Positions 25,367 through 34,356 are shown, numbered from the stretch's first letter. The stretch is 64,000 nucleotides of DNA from Sphingobium fontiphilum (GCF_014196635.1 NZ_JACIEB010000003.1:1-64000), one strand, 5' to 3'. Numbers and translations are program-made. The notes: generated by a model not told the origin, from the sequence alone.

Positions 25367-26206
25367 TTAGAAGGCGGCGGTCAGCGAGAACACGACCTGA
25401 CCGCGGGCGATCGACTTGCCAACATCCTTGCTGTCGCCGGAAACGGCGAAGTTCGGGCGAATATAGTTTTCCTCGACGCGGGCAATGTCGGTGTCGACAT
25501 AGGCGACGCCCAGAGTCAGCGGCGTGCCGGGAATGGCGACGTCAGCGCCGACCAGCCAGTCGATATATTTGCCGGTGGGCGCAATCGACGTGCCGTTCGG
25601 GCCAAGGCCGGAATTGCCATCCGAATAGCCCAGATGGGCCTTCAGCGTGACCGGGGTGTCGGGAATGGAGCCGCTGATGTCGGTCCAGATGTAGATATTG
25701 TCTTCCTTGTCGCCCGGATCGGCGATGGTGCACGCCGCGTCGCTGCATGCCTTGCCCAGCGCTTCCTGCTTGGGCGCATAGGCGACGCCGAGCAGACCCT
25801 TTACGGGGCCGACCGTGCCGGACAGTTTCGCATAGGTTTCAGCAAAATCAGTCGTGTCGGCGCCGGTCGGATACATATACCAGGTCAGACCGACGTCGAG
25901 CGTCGCGCCGCCCAGCGGAATGGCGTAACCGGCGAACAGATCGAGTTCCATGTTGGAACCACCGAAACGACCCCAGCCGCCCAGGTTCGACGCCCAGGTG
26001 CCGGCGTAAAAGCCGCTTTCATGGGTCGCGGTGATGCCGCCCTGAACAGCCATGCCCTTGTCGGACTGCGACACGCCACGGAAGCGATAGTCCGACACCA
26101 GCGCAACGCTGCCCGAAACGGTGATGGGGGCGGTGGCTTCTTCCTGTGCAAAGGCCGGAGCACTAGACATCAGCGCAATTGCGGCACAGGCGATTTTATA
26201 CTTCAT
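25367..26206 (-). CDS. TorF family putative porin
   Basis: 279 residues. The ATG at 26206 is preceded by AAGGGGA at good spacing; the frame runs further upstream but without support. The signal peptide (residues 1-20) ends PAFAQ. The mature protein starts VSGSVALVSDYRFRGVSQSD, the hallmark of the TorF/Gcw_chp-like family of small outer-membrane beta-barrels. The C-terminal Phe (FSLTAAF) is typical. Transport specificity is unknown. It is convergent with the phosphate porin and has a long, AT-rich upstream region (26207-26474). Confidence 0.87.
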   Translation of the reverse strand: MKYKIACAAIALMSSAPAFAQEEATAPITVSGSVALVSDYRFRGVSQSDKGMAVQGGITATHESGFYAGTWASNLGGWGRFGGSNMELDLFAGYAIPLGGATLDVGLTWYMYPTGADTTDFAETYAKLSGTVGPVKGLLGVAYAPKQEALGKACSDAACTIADPGDKEDNIYIWTDISGSIPDTPVTLKAHLGYSDGNSGLGPNGTSIAPTGKYIDWLVGADVAIPGTPLTLGVAYVDTDIARVEENYIRPNFAVSGDSKDVGKSIARGQVVFSLTAAF

Positions 26207-26474
26207 GAACATTCCCCTTAACGAAAGAATGTTCCTTCCTGCGCCCGCCAAGGTTTCATGGTCTTTTCCCGTCGCCATGAATACCAGCGGGTTGGCTCTA
26301 GCTATGAATGGATTTGCTTGGTTGCAACGCAATATATTGGAACTGGTCCAATCAATCAGAATGCAGTTGCATGAATGGCACGGTTATTTTCTATATTATT
26401 TCTATTATTTCTATATTGTTTCTGGATTACAGCGTTTAGTTTCCTCTGAAAGATAAGGATCCCCGTCTCGTTCC
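26207..26474. promoter_or_regulatory. AT-rich intergenic region upstream of the TorF porin gene
   Basis: 268 bp without a gene between the porin start and the SulP terminator. It is far richer in A/T than its surroundings. It holds TTGGA-ACTGG-TCCAA, a 15-bp inverted repeat at 26337-26351. It also holds a run of TTTCTAT/ATTATTTCTAT repeats at about 26386-26422. Both look like control DNA for the porin on the minus strand; the binding protein is unknown. Confidence 0.5.
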
Positions 26475-26516
26475 AAAAAAAGTCCGCCGCGCCCGGGGGG
26501 AAGGGGCGCGACGGAC
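26475..26516 (-). terminator. Rho-independent terminator after the SulP gene
   Basis: On the minus strand a 13-bp stem (GTCCGTCGCGCCC with GGGCGCGGCGGAC, one mismatch) closes a short loop and is followed by seven T. It lies 20 bp after the SulP stop. Confidence 0.9.
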
Positions 26517-26535
26517 CTGCCTGGAACCGGATTTG

Positions 26536-28032
26536 TCAGGCGACCAGATGACGCAGTCGACCGGTGGCTCCAAACAATTCGACCTGGGCGCCAGCGCCGC
26601 GGCGGCGATCAACCCATTCGCGCAGCATTTCAGCGCAGGTATGATCAATGTGGCTGAGACGTTCGACGTTCAGGATCACAAGACGCCCAACGGGAAGCGA
26701 TTCGAGCTTGGCCGACAATTTGGGCAAAGTCAGGAACGTCGCCGAACCGCGCAGGGCGACTTCATGCGCGTCGCCGTTGGAGCCGTCCTCCATGCCCAAC
26801 CGCAAACGGCGGGCGTGGGGCAGCAGTTCCAGCACCGACAGGCCGATACCGACCAGAACACCGGTCAGAAGGTCGGTGGCCACCACCATGATGAGCGTCG
26901 CGGCCCACACCACCACCGGCAACGGGCCATAACGATGAAGCAGATGGCGGGCATGATCGATGCTGATCAGGCGGATGCCGGTGACGACCAGGATGCCCGC
27001 AAGCGCGGCCATGGGAATTTCGCGCAGCAACCAGGGCAGAAGCGCGACAAAGCCCAAAATCCAAATGCCATGGAGGATCGTGGACAGTCGCGTCTTGGCG
27101 CCCGCCTGCACATTGGCCGAACTGCGCACGATGACGCCAGTCATCGGCAACGCGCCCGCGAAGCCGCAGAGCAGATTGCCCACGCCCTGCGCGCTCAGTT
27201 CCCGGTTATAGTTGGTGCGAACCCCATCATGCATCCGGTCGACCGCAGCAGCCGACAGCAGCGTTTCGGCGCTGGCGATGAAGGCGATGGCGATGGCCGT
27301 GGTGATGACCGTGGGGCTCATCAGCGACGCGAGCAGGCCCTGATCGGGAAGGCTGACCGCCGCGACGATCGATTCGGGAACCACGACGCGCGCGACCGGC
27401 AGATCGAGGGCAAAGGCGACCAGCGTCGCCAGCACCACGCCGACCAAAGCGCCTGGCAGCAGCTTCAGGGATGCAGGACGGATCTTTTCCCAGCCCAACA
27501 TGCCGGCGATGGTCACCAGACCAATGGCGAAGGCCGTCGCTGCGTCCTGATTGGACAGGCCGAAAATCTGCCCCGGCATGGCGATCAGATTGGCAAGGCC
27601 GCTCGACAGCGGCTTGTCGTCGAACAACACGTGGAACTGGCCGACCACGATGAGCATCCCGATCCCCGCCAGCATCCCGTGAACCACTGCGGGTGAAATG
27701 GCGCGAAACCATCCGCCCAGGCGCAACAGCCCGGCAACCACCTGAATAGCGCCGGCCAGGATCAGGATCGGTCCCAGCGCCGACAGCCCCTGTTCCTGCA
27801 CGATCTCGAACACGATGACGGCAAGGCCGGCCGCAGGCCCGCTGACCTGTAGCGGCGAACCGGCGAGCAGGCCGACGATAATGCCACCGATGATGCCGGT
27901 GATCAGCCCCTTTTCCGGCGGCACGCCGGACGCGACGGCAATGCCCATGCAAAGCGGCATCGCCACCAGAAAGACGACGATGGACGCCGTGAAGTCGCGG
28001 CTGAAATTGCCGCCGGAAAAGGCTTTCAGCAT
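26536..28032 (-). CDS. SulP family inorganic anion transporter (probable bicarbonate transporter)
   Basis: 498 residues with about 10-12 transmembrane helices. The N-terminal segment (DFTASIVVFLVAMPLCMGIAVASG) and the following GLITGIIGGIIVG match SulP proteins. The C-terminus (about 400-498) carries a STAS-like cytoplasmic domain (VGRLVILNVERLSHIDHTCAEML). SulP transporters move sulfate, bicarbonate or other anions. The gene lies 3 bp downstream of a beta-carbonic anhydrase in the same operon, which favours bicarbonate as substrate. Sodium dependence and direction cannot be read. Confidence 0.88.
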   Translation of the reverse strand: MLKAFSGGNFSRDFTASIVVFLVAMPLCMGIAVASGVPPEKGLITGIIGGIIVGLLAGSPLQVSGPAAGLAVIVFEIVQEQGLSALGPILILAGAIQVVAGLLRLGGWFRAISPAVVHGMLAGIGMLIVVGQFHVLFDDKPLSSGLANLIAMPGQIFGLSNQDAATAFAIGLVTIAGMLGWEKIRPASLKLLPGALVGVVLATLVAFALDLPVARVVVPESIVAAVSLPDQGLLASLMSPTVITTAIAIAFIASAETLLSAAAVDRMHDGVRTNYNRELSAQGVGNLLCGFAGALPMTGVIVRSSANVQAGAKTRLSTILHGIWILGFVALLPWLLREIPMAALAGILVVTGIRLISIDHARHLLHRYGPLPVVVWAATLIMVVATDLLTGVLVGIGLSVLELLPHARRLRLGMEDGSNGDAHEVALRGSATFLTLPKLSAKLESLPVGRLVILNVERLSHIDHTCAEMLREWVDRRRGAGAQVELFGATGRLRHLVA

Positions 28033-28035
28033 GAT

Positions 28036-28734
28036 TTACTCCGCGGCCATGGCGTAGGAGACGTCCGCCGCCAGACGACGGGCATGGGGCAGCGCGATCG
28101 GCATCGGCTGGTCTTCGCGCAGCGGCAGGAACCGGCCGGTGTCGCCATCGAGGCCCAGCACCATCCCGGCATGAATATCAACGAACCAGCCGTGCAACGC
28201 GATTTCGCCGCGCGCGATGCCCGAAGCGACCGACGGATGGGTGCGCAGATGGGACAGCTGAACCACGATATTTTCCAGCGTCACGTTGCGGATCTTGTCC
28301 GTCATGTCGAGGTCGGCGGGATAGCTTTCGCTGCACAGCTTCTGCGCTGCGTGGGAATGACGCAGCCAGGCGGCGACATTGGGCATTGTCGTCAGGTCGG
28401 CTTCGGTCGCCAGCGCCTTCATCGCGCCGCAATCGCTGTGCCCGCACACGATGATGTCGCGCACGCCCAGCACCATGACGGCATATTCGACCGTGGCGGT
28501 GACGCCGCCCAACTGGCTGCTGTGTGGCGGCACGATGTTGCCCGCATTGCGGCAAACGAACAGGTCGCCGGGCGCGGCCTGCATGATATGTTCGGGAACG
28601 ATGCGCGAATCAGCGCAGGAGATCATCAGCGCCTTGGGGCTCTGGCCATCGCTGGCCAGCCGGTTGTAAAGGGCGCTTTCGTTCGGAAATACGTGCTTTT
28701 CGAAGCTGAAGACACGGCCAATCACTTCATTCAT
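28036..28734 (-). CDS. Beta-class carbonic anhydrase
   Basis: 232 residues. It interconverts CO2 and bicarbonate in the cytoplasm. The zinc site is complete: Cys and Asp in SCADSRIVPE, His and Cys in CGHSDCGAMKA. The RNAGNIVPP segment is also typical. It starts at ATG 28734 and ends 3 bp before the SulP transporter, so it forms a two-gene unit that would concentrate or balance bicarbonate for biosynthetic carboxylases. The response-regulator gene upstream ends 130 bp away on the same strand. Confidence 0.94.
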   Translation of the reverse strand: MNEVIGRVFSFEKHVFPNESALYNRLASDGQSPKALMISCADSRIVPEHIMQAAPGDLFVCRNAGNIVPPHSSQLGGVTATVEYAVMVLGVRDIIVCGHSDCGAMKALATEADLTTMPNVAAWLRHSHAAQKLCSESYPADLDMTDKIRNVTLENIVVQLSHLRTHPSVASGIARGEIALHGWFVDIHAGMVLGLDGDTGRFLPLREDQPMPIALPHARRLAADVSYAMAAE

Positions 28735-28864
28735 GGCGTCGATCCTTGTGGTTTTGTCCGGTCAAGGGGGCGGACCGGTGACAACGCTAAGCTAGGCAGG
28801 CGGTTTTGCTGCGACGCAGCGGCTTTGTTAAAAATCATGTCTGGTTTTTTGGGTGACCGGATCG

Positions 28865-29575
28865 TCAGTCGTAGGTCACGCCCGCGCCGAACATGTATCC
28901 GACGCCCCGCACCGTCACGATCGGGGCCGCTCGGCCATCGACCGAAAGTTTCCGGCGCAGCCGGCTCACCAGCACGTCGATGCTGCGGTCGGAGGAATCG
29001 GATGATCGCGTGCCCGCCAATTCGATCAGCCGCTCGCGCGCGATGACCCGTTGCGCCTGTTCCAACATGACCGCGAGCAGCGAGAATTCGGCTCCGGTCA
29101 GGACGACGGGCAGCCCGTTGGGATCAACGACTTCACGGCGGGTGAAATTGACCGTCCAGCCATCGAAGCGGGCAAGCTGCCGCGGAGCCACGCCCGCCCG
29201 GCGCTCGGCCACGCGCCGTCGCAGCACGGCGCGCAACCTGGCGATCAGTTCGCGGGGCGAATAGGGCGCGGGCATATAATCGTCGGCGCCCAGTTCCAGA
29301 CCGATGACCCGATCCACCTCCGTGCTGCGCGCGCCCACCAAAATGATGGGAATATCGCTGCGATCCCGGACGTCCCGGCACAGGTCCAACCCGAGCGGCG
29401 CGCGCAAGGCGGTGTCGAGCACGAGCGCGCCGGGCGACAAGTCGTCCAGCGCGCTCCACAATGCAGGCTCAGTATCGATGGGCTGGGCGCGGAAGCCGCT
29501 TTCCTCAAGGGCTTCGCAAATGGACTGACGAAAATCAGACCTGGTTTCCGCAACCAGTATCAGCGTGTCGCTCAT
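28865..29575 (-). CDS. Orphan OmpR family response regulator with a degenerate receiver
   Basis: 236 residues. The C-terminal winged-helix DNA-binding domain is intact, and its recognition helix (DSSDRSIDVLVSRLRRKLS) is identical to that of the regulator at 23014-23724. The receiver is atypical: the acidic pair at its start reads LVAETRSD instead of VEDD, and the conserved Lys motif YLPKPF reads YMPAPY. The phospho-Asp (LVLDTALRAP) is kept but lacks the usual LPG that follows. No kinase gene is adjacent. It probably works without normal phosphorylation, perhaps competing with its paralogue for sites. Its start overlaps the stop of a small exported-protein gene (ATGA). Confidence 0.87.
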   Translation of the reverse strand: MSDTLILVAETRSDFRQSICEALEESGFRAQPIDTEPALWSALDDLSPGALVLDTALRAPLGLDLCRDVRDRSDIPIILVGARSTEVDRVIGLELGADDYMPAPYSPRELIARLRAVLRRRVAERRAGVAPRQLARFDGWTVNFTRREVVDPNGLPVVLTGAEFSLLAVMLEQAQRVIARERLIELAGTRSSDSSDRSIDVLVSRLRRKLSVDGRAAPIVTVRGVGYMFGAGVTYD

Positions 29576-30012
29576 CCGCCCTTCGACAAGGTGGCGTGCA
29601 GGCCTTCCAGTTCCGTGCGCAGCCCGGCATGGTCTTCCTGCGCCATCTGCATCGCATGGGCCTGCGATGCCTTCGTGCGGCGGGCAATGTCGGCTTCGAT
29701 CCGGTCGCGCACATCCTGGCAATGGCCCACTTCCGTGCCGGAAATCGGCGCGAAGCGGTGAACCGCCTTGCCCATGGCGGCGACGGCCTGGCCATTGGCG
29801 CTTTCGACCGAGCGATTGAGCACGATGTCGGCATGCCAGCGGCACAGGGCATTCGCCTGACGGGTGACCGGACGGGCCGCAATCTGCTTCACCGTCAGGT
29901 TCGACTGGGTGGTGTAGACCGCTTCGAGGGCGGCTCCATTATGCTGGACCTGCGCCTGATGCACGGGAGCGGCGGCCAGCGCGACAGCGCCGGAAACAAG
30001 GGTCATGAACAT
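29572..30012 (-). CDS. Small exported helical protein of unknown function
   Basis: 146 residues. The start at 30012 is chosen for AGGAG eight bases upstream. The signal peptide (MFMTLVSGAVALAAAPVHQ) predicts periplasmic location. The mature part is rich in Ala, His, Gln and charged residues and mostly helical. It has two cysteines (ALCRWHADI and GHCQDVRD) that could form a disulfide. I do not recognise the family; it distantly recalls UrcA-like proteins, without their motifs. It precedes and overlaps the orphan response-regulator gene, occupying the place where a sensor would be expected. Confidence 0.65.
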   Translation of the reverse strand: MFMTLVSGAVALAAAPVHQAQVQHNGAALEAVYTTQSNLTVKQIAARPVTRQANALCRWHADIVLNRSVESANGQAVAAMGKAVHRFAPISGTEVGHCQDVRDRIEADIARRTKASQAHAMQMAQEDHAGLRTELEGLHATLSKGG

Positions 30013-30178
30013 GGCGGCAACTCCTGGATGAAGTCGTGAAAGGGGGCACCGACCGGGGCCGGTGATCTTCATCTAGGATTGCTGAATGTCTCTCGGATGC
30101 GCCTATGGTAACAAAATGTTGCTCGTGCGAAAGAAACGGAATTATTCATTAACTCAGTCGTTTACCGCAGCGGCATGG

Positions 30179-30706
30179 TTACTCCGCCAATTCCCTTTCC
30201 ATCGCCATCCCGCTCGGGGCGGGTCGCAAACCGCCAATGACGGCGGCCAGCCAACGAGCATCGGCGGCCGCGCGATGACGAAAGGGATATGCGCGGTCGG
30301 CCGTCGCCACCGCCTGGGCGATCATGCTTTCATCGACCCGCCATTCGTCCATCAACGTGGCGACATGATCGATGGTCAGGCTGGTTTGCGCGCCCGCAGC
30401 CTGCGCCAGCAGGTCCATCCAATATTGGTCGATCCGGCTGTCGGCAACCGGCCGCATCGGTCCGATGGCCGCCACCAGTTCGCTCCATACCTGTGCTGCG
30501 GGCAGCCCTTCGCGCGCGACCTTCGCCCGCGAAATGCCGTGCAGCGCCTCGGCCTGCGCCGTCCAGTCCCAACCGTCCCACAAGGGGTGCGGCGCGATGA
30601 TCCAGTTGCGCGTGCCATGAATACTGCTGACGCCGACTTCGATGGGATAGGAACGGCCATGGCGCGGCAGGCAGGACGCCTCAAAATCAATGGCGATGAT
30701 CGACAA
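30179..30706 (-). CDS. DnaQ-like 3'-5' exonuclease
   Basis: 175 residues, a single DEDDh exonuclease domain. Motif Exo I is IAIDFEASCL (Asp and Glu). Exo II lies around ADSRIDQYWMD, and Exo III reads HRAAADARW with the His and the last metal-binding Asp. Such stand-alone proteins trim DNA or RNA 3' ends or proofread; the substrate is unknown. Monocistronic; 166 bp separates it from the exported-protein gene. The 142-bp region upstream holds no further feature I can support. Confidence 0.82.
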   Translation of the reverse strand: MSIIAIDFEASCLPRHGRSYPIEVGVSSIHGTRNWIIAPHPLWDGWDWTAQAEALHGISRAKVAREGLPAAQVWSELVAAIGPMRPVADSRIDQYWMDLLAQAAGAQTSLTIDHVATLMDEWRVDESMIAQAVATADRAYPFRHRAAADARWLAAVIGGLRPAPSGMAMERELAE

Positions 30707-30848
30707 GGACCAATCCTCTCACGATGCGCTGACTCTTCCGGCTGGTCTGTTATGCGCCCCTTGTGACAACATGATTATGCCGGGACGATGCGAATGACCA
30801 TCATCTTATCGCCCTTCCCGGCGCGGCGGTTGCCCGGCCCGGCCCGTT

Positions 30849-31592
30849 TCAGTTCAACCTTGCCTCACGTTTGACGTCGGCAATGATCTCGCCCAGCCTG
30901 CGTGCGGCGCCGCTCGCGTCGGCATATTCGACGATGAAGGGATCGTCCCGAGCAATCGCCTCAGTCGCGGGCTGGATCCGACGCGCAGGTTGGGGCGCTG
31001 AACGGGGCGAAACAGATCGCGCGAACATCGGCGCCCTGGGGGCAGGCGCTGCGACCATTGCAGAAGGAGAGACCGGACTGCTCGCCAGCCTTGTGCTCAG
31101 GCCCAGCGAGTCGTCGGGCGTAAACGGATGGAGCTTCGCCTTGCGGCCATAGATGAAGCCGAAAGTCGGATTGGTCCGCGCGCCCATCTGGCCATTGGGG
31201 CTGAACCACACGCGCACCTGGCTCCAGTCGCCTTCTTCCGACACATCAACCACGCGCACGTCCTCTTCGATCGCGCCGGGCGAGGACCAGTTGGCGTGAC
31301 GGACCAGTATTTCGCGGTCATCCAATATCTTGCTGACCACCGCGACATGGCCCAGCGTCATCGGCCCATTGGCGCGAAACGCGAGGACAGCGCCCTTTTT
31401 CGGCTTGTTGCCGCGCTTGTAGCGATCCTGCGCCTGATCCCACCAGGTCACGGCATCGCCATAAATCTCTATGCCCGATACCTGCCGGGCATAAGGCACG
31501 CATTGCAGAAAATCCTGCGCCACCGCCGGAGCCGACAGCAGCCAGAAACCGGGCAGCAGAAAAGCCATGGCCCGGCGCGAAACATATCCCAT
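30849..31592 (-). CDS. CHAP-domain peptidoglycan hydrolase (copy 1)
   Basis: 247 residues. The signal peptide ends APAVAQ, so the protein is periplasmic or secreted. The CHAP amidase/peptidase domain follows at once: catalytic Cys in FLQCVPYARQVSG, His in LGHVAVVSK, and a polar third residue in HANWSS. After about residue 150 there is a Pro/Ala/Ser-rich tail of about 90 residues without a recognised domain. CHAP enzymes cut peptide or amide bonds in peptidoglycan. The ATG at 31592 is preceded by GGGGTC. It is a paralogue of the next gene upstream. Confidence 0.86.
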   Translation of the reverse strand: MGYVSRRAMAFLLPGFWLLSAPAVAQDFLQCVPYARQVSGIEIYGDAVTWWDQAQDRYKRGNKPKKGAVLAFRANGPMTLGHVAVVSKILDDREILVRHANWSSPGAIEEDVRVVDVSEEGDWSQVRVWFSPNGQMGARTNPTFGFIYGRKAKLHPFTPDDSLGLSTRLASSPVSPSAMVAAPAPRAPMFARSVSPRSAPQPARRIQPATEAIARDDPFIVEYADASGAARRLGEIIADVKREARLN

Positions 31593-31670
31593 TAATGCGA
31601 CCCCGACAGTCTGGAATCGCCCCACCGGGACCGACCCTAGGGCCGCAATATTTAGAGGGAGGTTAACGCG

Positions 31671-32192
31671 TCAGAAGGCGGCGGCAGCGGTGTCGAGCGA
31701 CGCCATGCGGACCGGCTGCTCGGTTGTCGAGCCTTCGGGATAGATGAAGCCGCGCGCCGGGTTGGAGCGCAGGCCCAGGCCGCCGATCGGGCCATACCAG
31801 ACGCGAACGTCGGTCCAGTCGTTATTGGGCGAAACGTCGATGGCGCGGACATTGCGTTCGATGCCGCCACGATAGGACCAGTTGGCGTGCGTCAGCAGCA
31901 CCTCGCGATCATTGACGACCTTGCTGACCATGGCGACATGGCCGACCGGCATCGAACGGCTGGCGGCAAAGGCGAGGACGGCGCCGACCCGCGGATTGTG
32001 GCCGCGATCATAACGGCCTTCGGCCTGCCCCCACCAGGTGTTGGCGTTGCCGAAAAGCTGGATGCCCGAAACCTGACGGGCGAAGGGCGCGCATTGCAGA
32101 ACGCCGGCGGTGGCGGGAGAAGCGGTCAGCCCCAATGCAGCAAGCGCAAGAACAACCATCGCACAAGCTGCGCGAAAACGACCGATAATCAA
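31671..32192 (-). CDS. CHAP-domain peptidoglycan hydrolase (copy 2)
   Basis: 173 residues. A TTG at 32192 is proposed as start because GGGGGTC lies upstream and the resulting N-terminus (RFRAACAMVVLALAALGL) is a complete signal peptide. The ATG at 32159 would lack positive charge, and the frame to 32387 is unsupported. Catalytic residues match copy 1: LQCAPFARQVSG, VGHVAMVSK and HANWSY. It lacks the long low-complexity tail of copy 1. The two genes are 78 bp apart in the same orientation, evidently a tandem duplication that has diverged. Confidence 0.82.
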   Translation of the reverse strand: MIIGRFRAACAMVVLALAALGLTASPATAGVLQCAPFARQVSGIQLFGNANTWWGQAEGRYDRGHNPRVGAVLAFAASRSMPVGHVAMVSKVVNDREVLLTHANWSYRGGIERNVRAIDVSPNNDWTDVRVWYGPIGGLGLRSNPARGFIYPEGSTTEQPVRMASLDTAAAAF

Positions 32193-32290
32193 GGTGCGAC
32201 CCCCAGTTAAGCTTCTTTTGCCCTGCGGCGAAATCAGCCGATCCCGGATGAAATGAAAAGCGGCGAGCGGTGAACCGTTGCAGCAATGCG

Positions 32291-33355
32291 TCATCCTGCG
32301 GAACGAAATGCGTAACCCTCTGCGACCTGCCAATGATCGAAGCCAGAAAATCCAGAAAAAAGAGAGACTTCTGTTCCCGTCATCCACAATTGGCAGCCGG
32401 TTTCGATCAATCGCTCGAACAGCACGGTTCGCCGCAGCGGGTCGATATGCGCGGCGATTTCGTCGAGCAGCAGCACTGGCGCCCGCCCCCTGTCCGCCTT
32501 CACCAGCGCGGCGTGGGCGAGCAGAATCGACAGCAGCAACGCCTTTTGCTCGCCCGTCGAACAGAGCGCCGCCGCCTGCCGCTTGGCGGCGTGAACAACC
32601 GACAGGTCATCGCGATGGGGGCCGGACAACGTCCGTCCCGCCGCCGCATCCCGCCGCCGCTCGCTGGCCAGCCGCGTGGCGAGATCGGATGCGCCCGCCC
32701 CCTCCATGGTCAGCAGCGGCCGAGCGAAAGGCTCGTCAGGCTGATCCTTCAAAAGCATGGCCATGCGCGTGACCAGATCGGCGCGGGCGCTGGCGATGGC
32801 GCGGCCATGCTCGGCCATCTGCGCCTCCAGCGCCGCGAGCCAGGCCGGGTCGGCCCGCGCCGTTCCGGCCAGCAACCGGTTGCGCTGGCGCATCGCCGCT
32901 TCATAGCGGGCGCTGTGGGTGGCGTGGGCCGGGTGGAGCGCAACCGTCAGCCGGTCGAGGAAGCGGCGGCGACCGCCCGGACTATCCATGAACAACCGGT
33001 CCATCGCCGGGGTCAGCCACATGATCGCCAGATGCTCGGCCAGCCCCTGCGCCGACCCGGCGACGCCGCCCACGCGCACGATGCGCCGGGTCGGCGCGTC
33101 GCGCGAAACGCCCGTGCCCAGCATCACCCCGTCGACATCGGCCGCGATGCCGAAGCCGCCCGGACCACCCTGTCGCGCCATATCCGCCAGCGCCGCGCCA
33201 CGCAGCCCCCGCCCCGGCGCGAGCAGCGAAATCGCCTCCAATATATTGGTCTTGCCCGCGCCATTTTCGCCCGTGAGCACGATAGCGGGCGCACGCGGCA
33301 GGATCAGCGCATCGTCATGGTTGCGAAAGTCGCTGAGCGTCAGGCGGCGGATCAT
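32291..33355 (-). CDS. recF: DNA replication and repair protein RecF
   Basis: 354 residues. It is an SMC-like ATPase that loads RecA at single-strand gaps together with RecO and RecR. N-terminus [18 protein letters not shown], Walker [20 protein letters not shown], signature and Walker B near the C-terminus ([30 protein letters not shown]). Length is typical. It stands apart from dnaA/dnaN here, as is usual in sphingomonads. It is probably its own transcript; the gap to the CHAP gene shows no terminator. Confidence 0.94.
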   Translation of the reverse strand: MIRRLTLSDFRNHDDALILPRAPAIVLTGENGAGKTNILEAISLLAPGRGLRGAALADMARQGGPGGFGIAADVDGVMLGTGVSRDAPTRRIVRVGGVAGSAQGLAEHLAIMWLTPAMDRLFMDSPGGRRRFLDRLTVALHPAHATHSARYEAAMRQRNRLLAGTARADPAWLAALEAQMAEHGRAIASARADLVTRMAMLLKDQPDEPFARPLLTMEGAGASDLATRLASERRRDAAAGRTLSGPHRDDLSVVHAAKRQAAALCSTGEQKALLLSILLAHAALVKADRGRAPVLLLDEIAAHIDPLRRTVLFERLIETGCQLWMTGTEVSLFSGFSGFDHWQVAEGYAFRSAG

Positions 33356-33419
33356 CGCCCACCCTGTAGAGGCTTTTTTCGCCGTGTGGAAACACCCGCG
33401 ACCGGGAAATCGCCGGGCG

Positions 33420-33926
33420 TCAGGCCGGGCAGCGTTTGCGGGTCACGCCATCGCCGCCGCCCTCGATCCGCAGCCTCCGGCCGCCGTCCTGCAGGATCAG
33501 GGTCAATCGGCGGGTCCAGCTTTGCCCCTCGCCCGTGAAGGCGGCGTCGACCAGCGTCGATCCGTCGGCGCGCGACGTGATCGCCGTCACCCGCCCCTCG
33601 CTCTCGTGGAACAACAGGCGATCGTTTTCCACTCGCAGTTCCATGGGTGCGGCGGCGTCGGCGCAATCGTCGGCGAGGCCCGTCCATCGGCCCAGCATCG
33701 CGGCCGGAATGGTCGCTTCGGGCTTTGCCGCAGGCCGCGCATCGGCGGCGACAGCCTCCACCGAGCTGGCGGCGGCTGCATTCGCTGCGGTTCCCGCATT
33801 GAGCGACGCCATTGCCCCGTCATCCTGATTCAGGTCGCCATCGCAGGCGACCAGCAGGGACAGGGCGATGAACGAAAATGCGCGCACGGCGATCCAACGG
33901 ATGACGCTGCCCTGCGGTTCCGGCAT
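33420..33926 (-). CDS. Lipoprotein of unknown function
   Basis: 168 residues from ATG 33926 ([19 protein letters not shown]). The lipobox LLVACD gives a lipidated Cys with Asp at +2, which may favour retention in the inner membrane. After an Ala-rich linker, the C-terminal about 85 residues ([16 protein letters not shown] onwards) form an all-beta domain with two or three Cys (DDCAD and KRCPA), suggesting a disulfide-stabilised barrel, as in small lipocalin-like proteins. The family is not recognised. It is divergent from the VOC gene. Confidence 0.7.
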   Translation of the reverse strand: MPEPQGSVIRWIAVRAFSFIALSLLVACDGDLNQDDGAMASLNAGTAANAAAASSVEAVAADARPAAKPEATIPAAMLGRWTGLADDCADAAAPMELRVENDRLLFHESEGRVTAITSRADGSTLVDAAFTGEGQSWTRRLTLILQDGGRRLRIEGGGDGVTRKRCPA

Positions 33927-33955
33927 GATGCCGGGCGAACGATGGGAGAGTCGCA

Positions 33956-34354
33956 ATGCCGGTTCTTGGAATGGGAGGGTTGTTTTTCCGGTCGCGCGAT
34001 CCCGACGCGCTGGCGCACTGGTATCGCACCTATCTGGGCGTCGGCGCGGGCTGCGTGGCCGATCCTTCGGCCCAGCCCAATGAATGGGTCTGGGCGACCA
34101 TCGGCGGGCCGATGGTGTTTCAGCCGTTCAAGGCGGACAGCGACTATTTCGCCGCCGACAAGGCGTTCATGCTCAATTTTCGCGTCTCCGACCTCGACGG
34201 CCTTCTGGACGGGTTGCGCGCGACGGGCATAGAGATCATCACCAAGGCGGAATGGGATCATCCCGATGTCGGCCGCTTCGCCCGCATCCATGATCCCGAA
34301 GGCAACGCCATTGAATTGTGGGAGCCGCCCGCACCCCCGGCCCAAGGAGAATAA
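33956..34354 (+). CDS. VOC (glyoxalase/bleomycin resistance) superfamily protein
   Basis: 132 residues, a paired beta-alpha-beta-beta-beta module. Features include FFRSRDPDALAHWYRTYLGV at the N-terminus and RIHDPEGNAIELWEP at the C-terminus, with the metal-ligand Glu in IELWEP. The substrate is unknown; members bind metals and act on small molecules or sequester toxicants. The stop codon lies 2 bp before the GTG of the peroxiredoxin gene, so the two are co-translated. Confidence 0.85.
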   Translation: MPVLGMGGLFFRSRDPDALAHWYRTYLGVGAGCVADPSAQPNEWVWATIGGPMVFQPFKADSDYFAADKAFMLNFRVSDLDGLLDGLRATGIEIITKAEWDHPDVGRFARIHDPEGNAIELWEPPAPPAQGE

Positions 34355-34356
34355 CC

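Noticed and set aside
26376-26392. TGGCACGG sequence resembling a sigma54 -24 element
   Set aside because: The -12 GC is missing at the required 10-bp distance, and no plus-strand gene follows.
28800-28840. GCTGCGACGCAGC hairpin between the orphan regulator and carbonic anhydrase genes
   Set aside because: Short stem with no T run in the direction of transcription; not convincing as a terminator.
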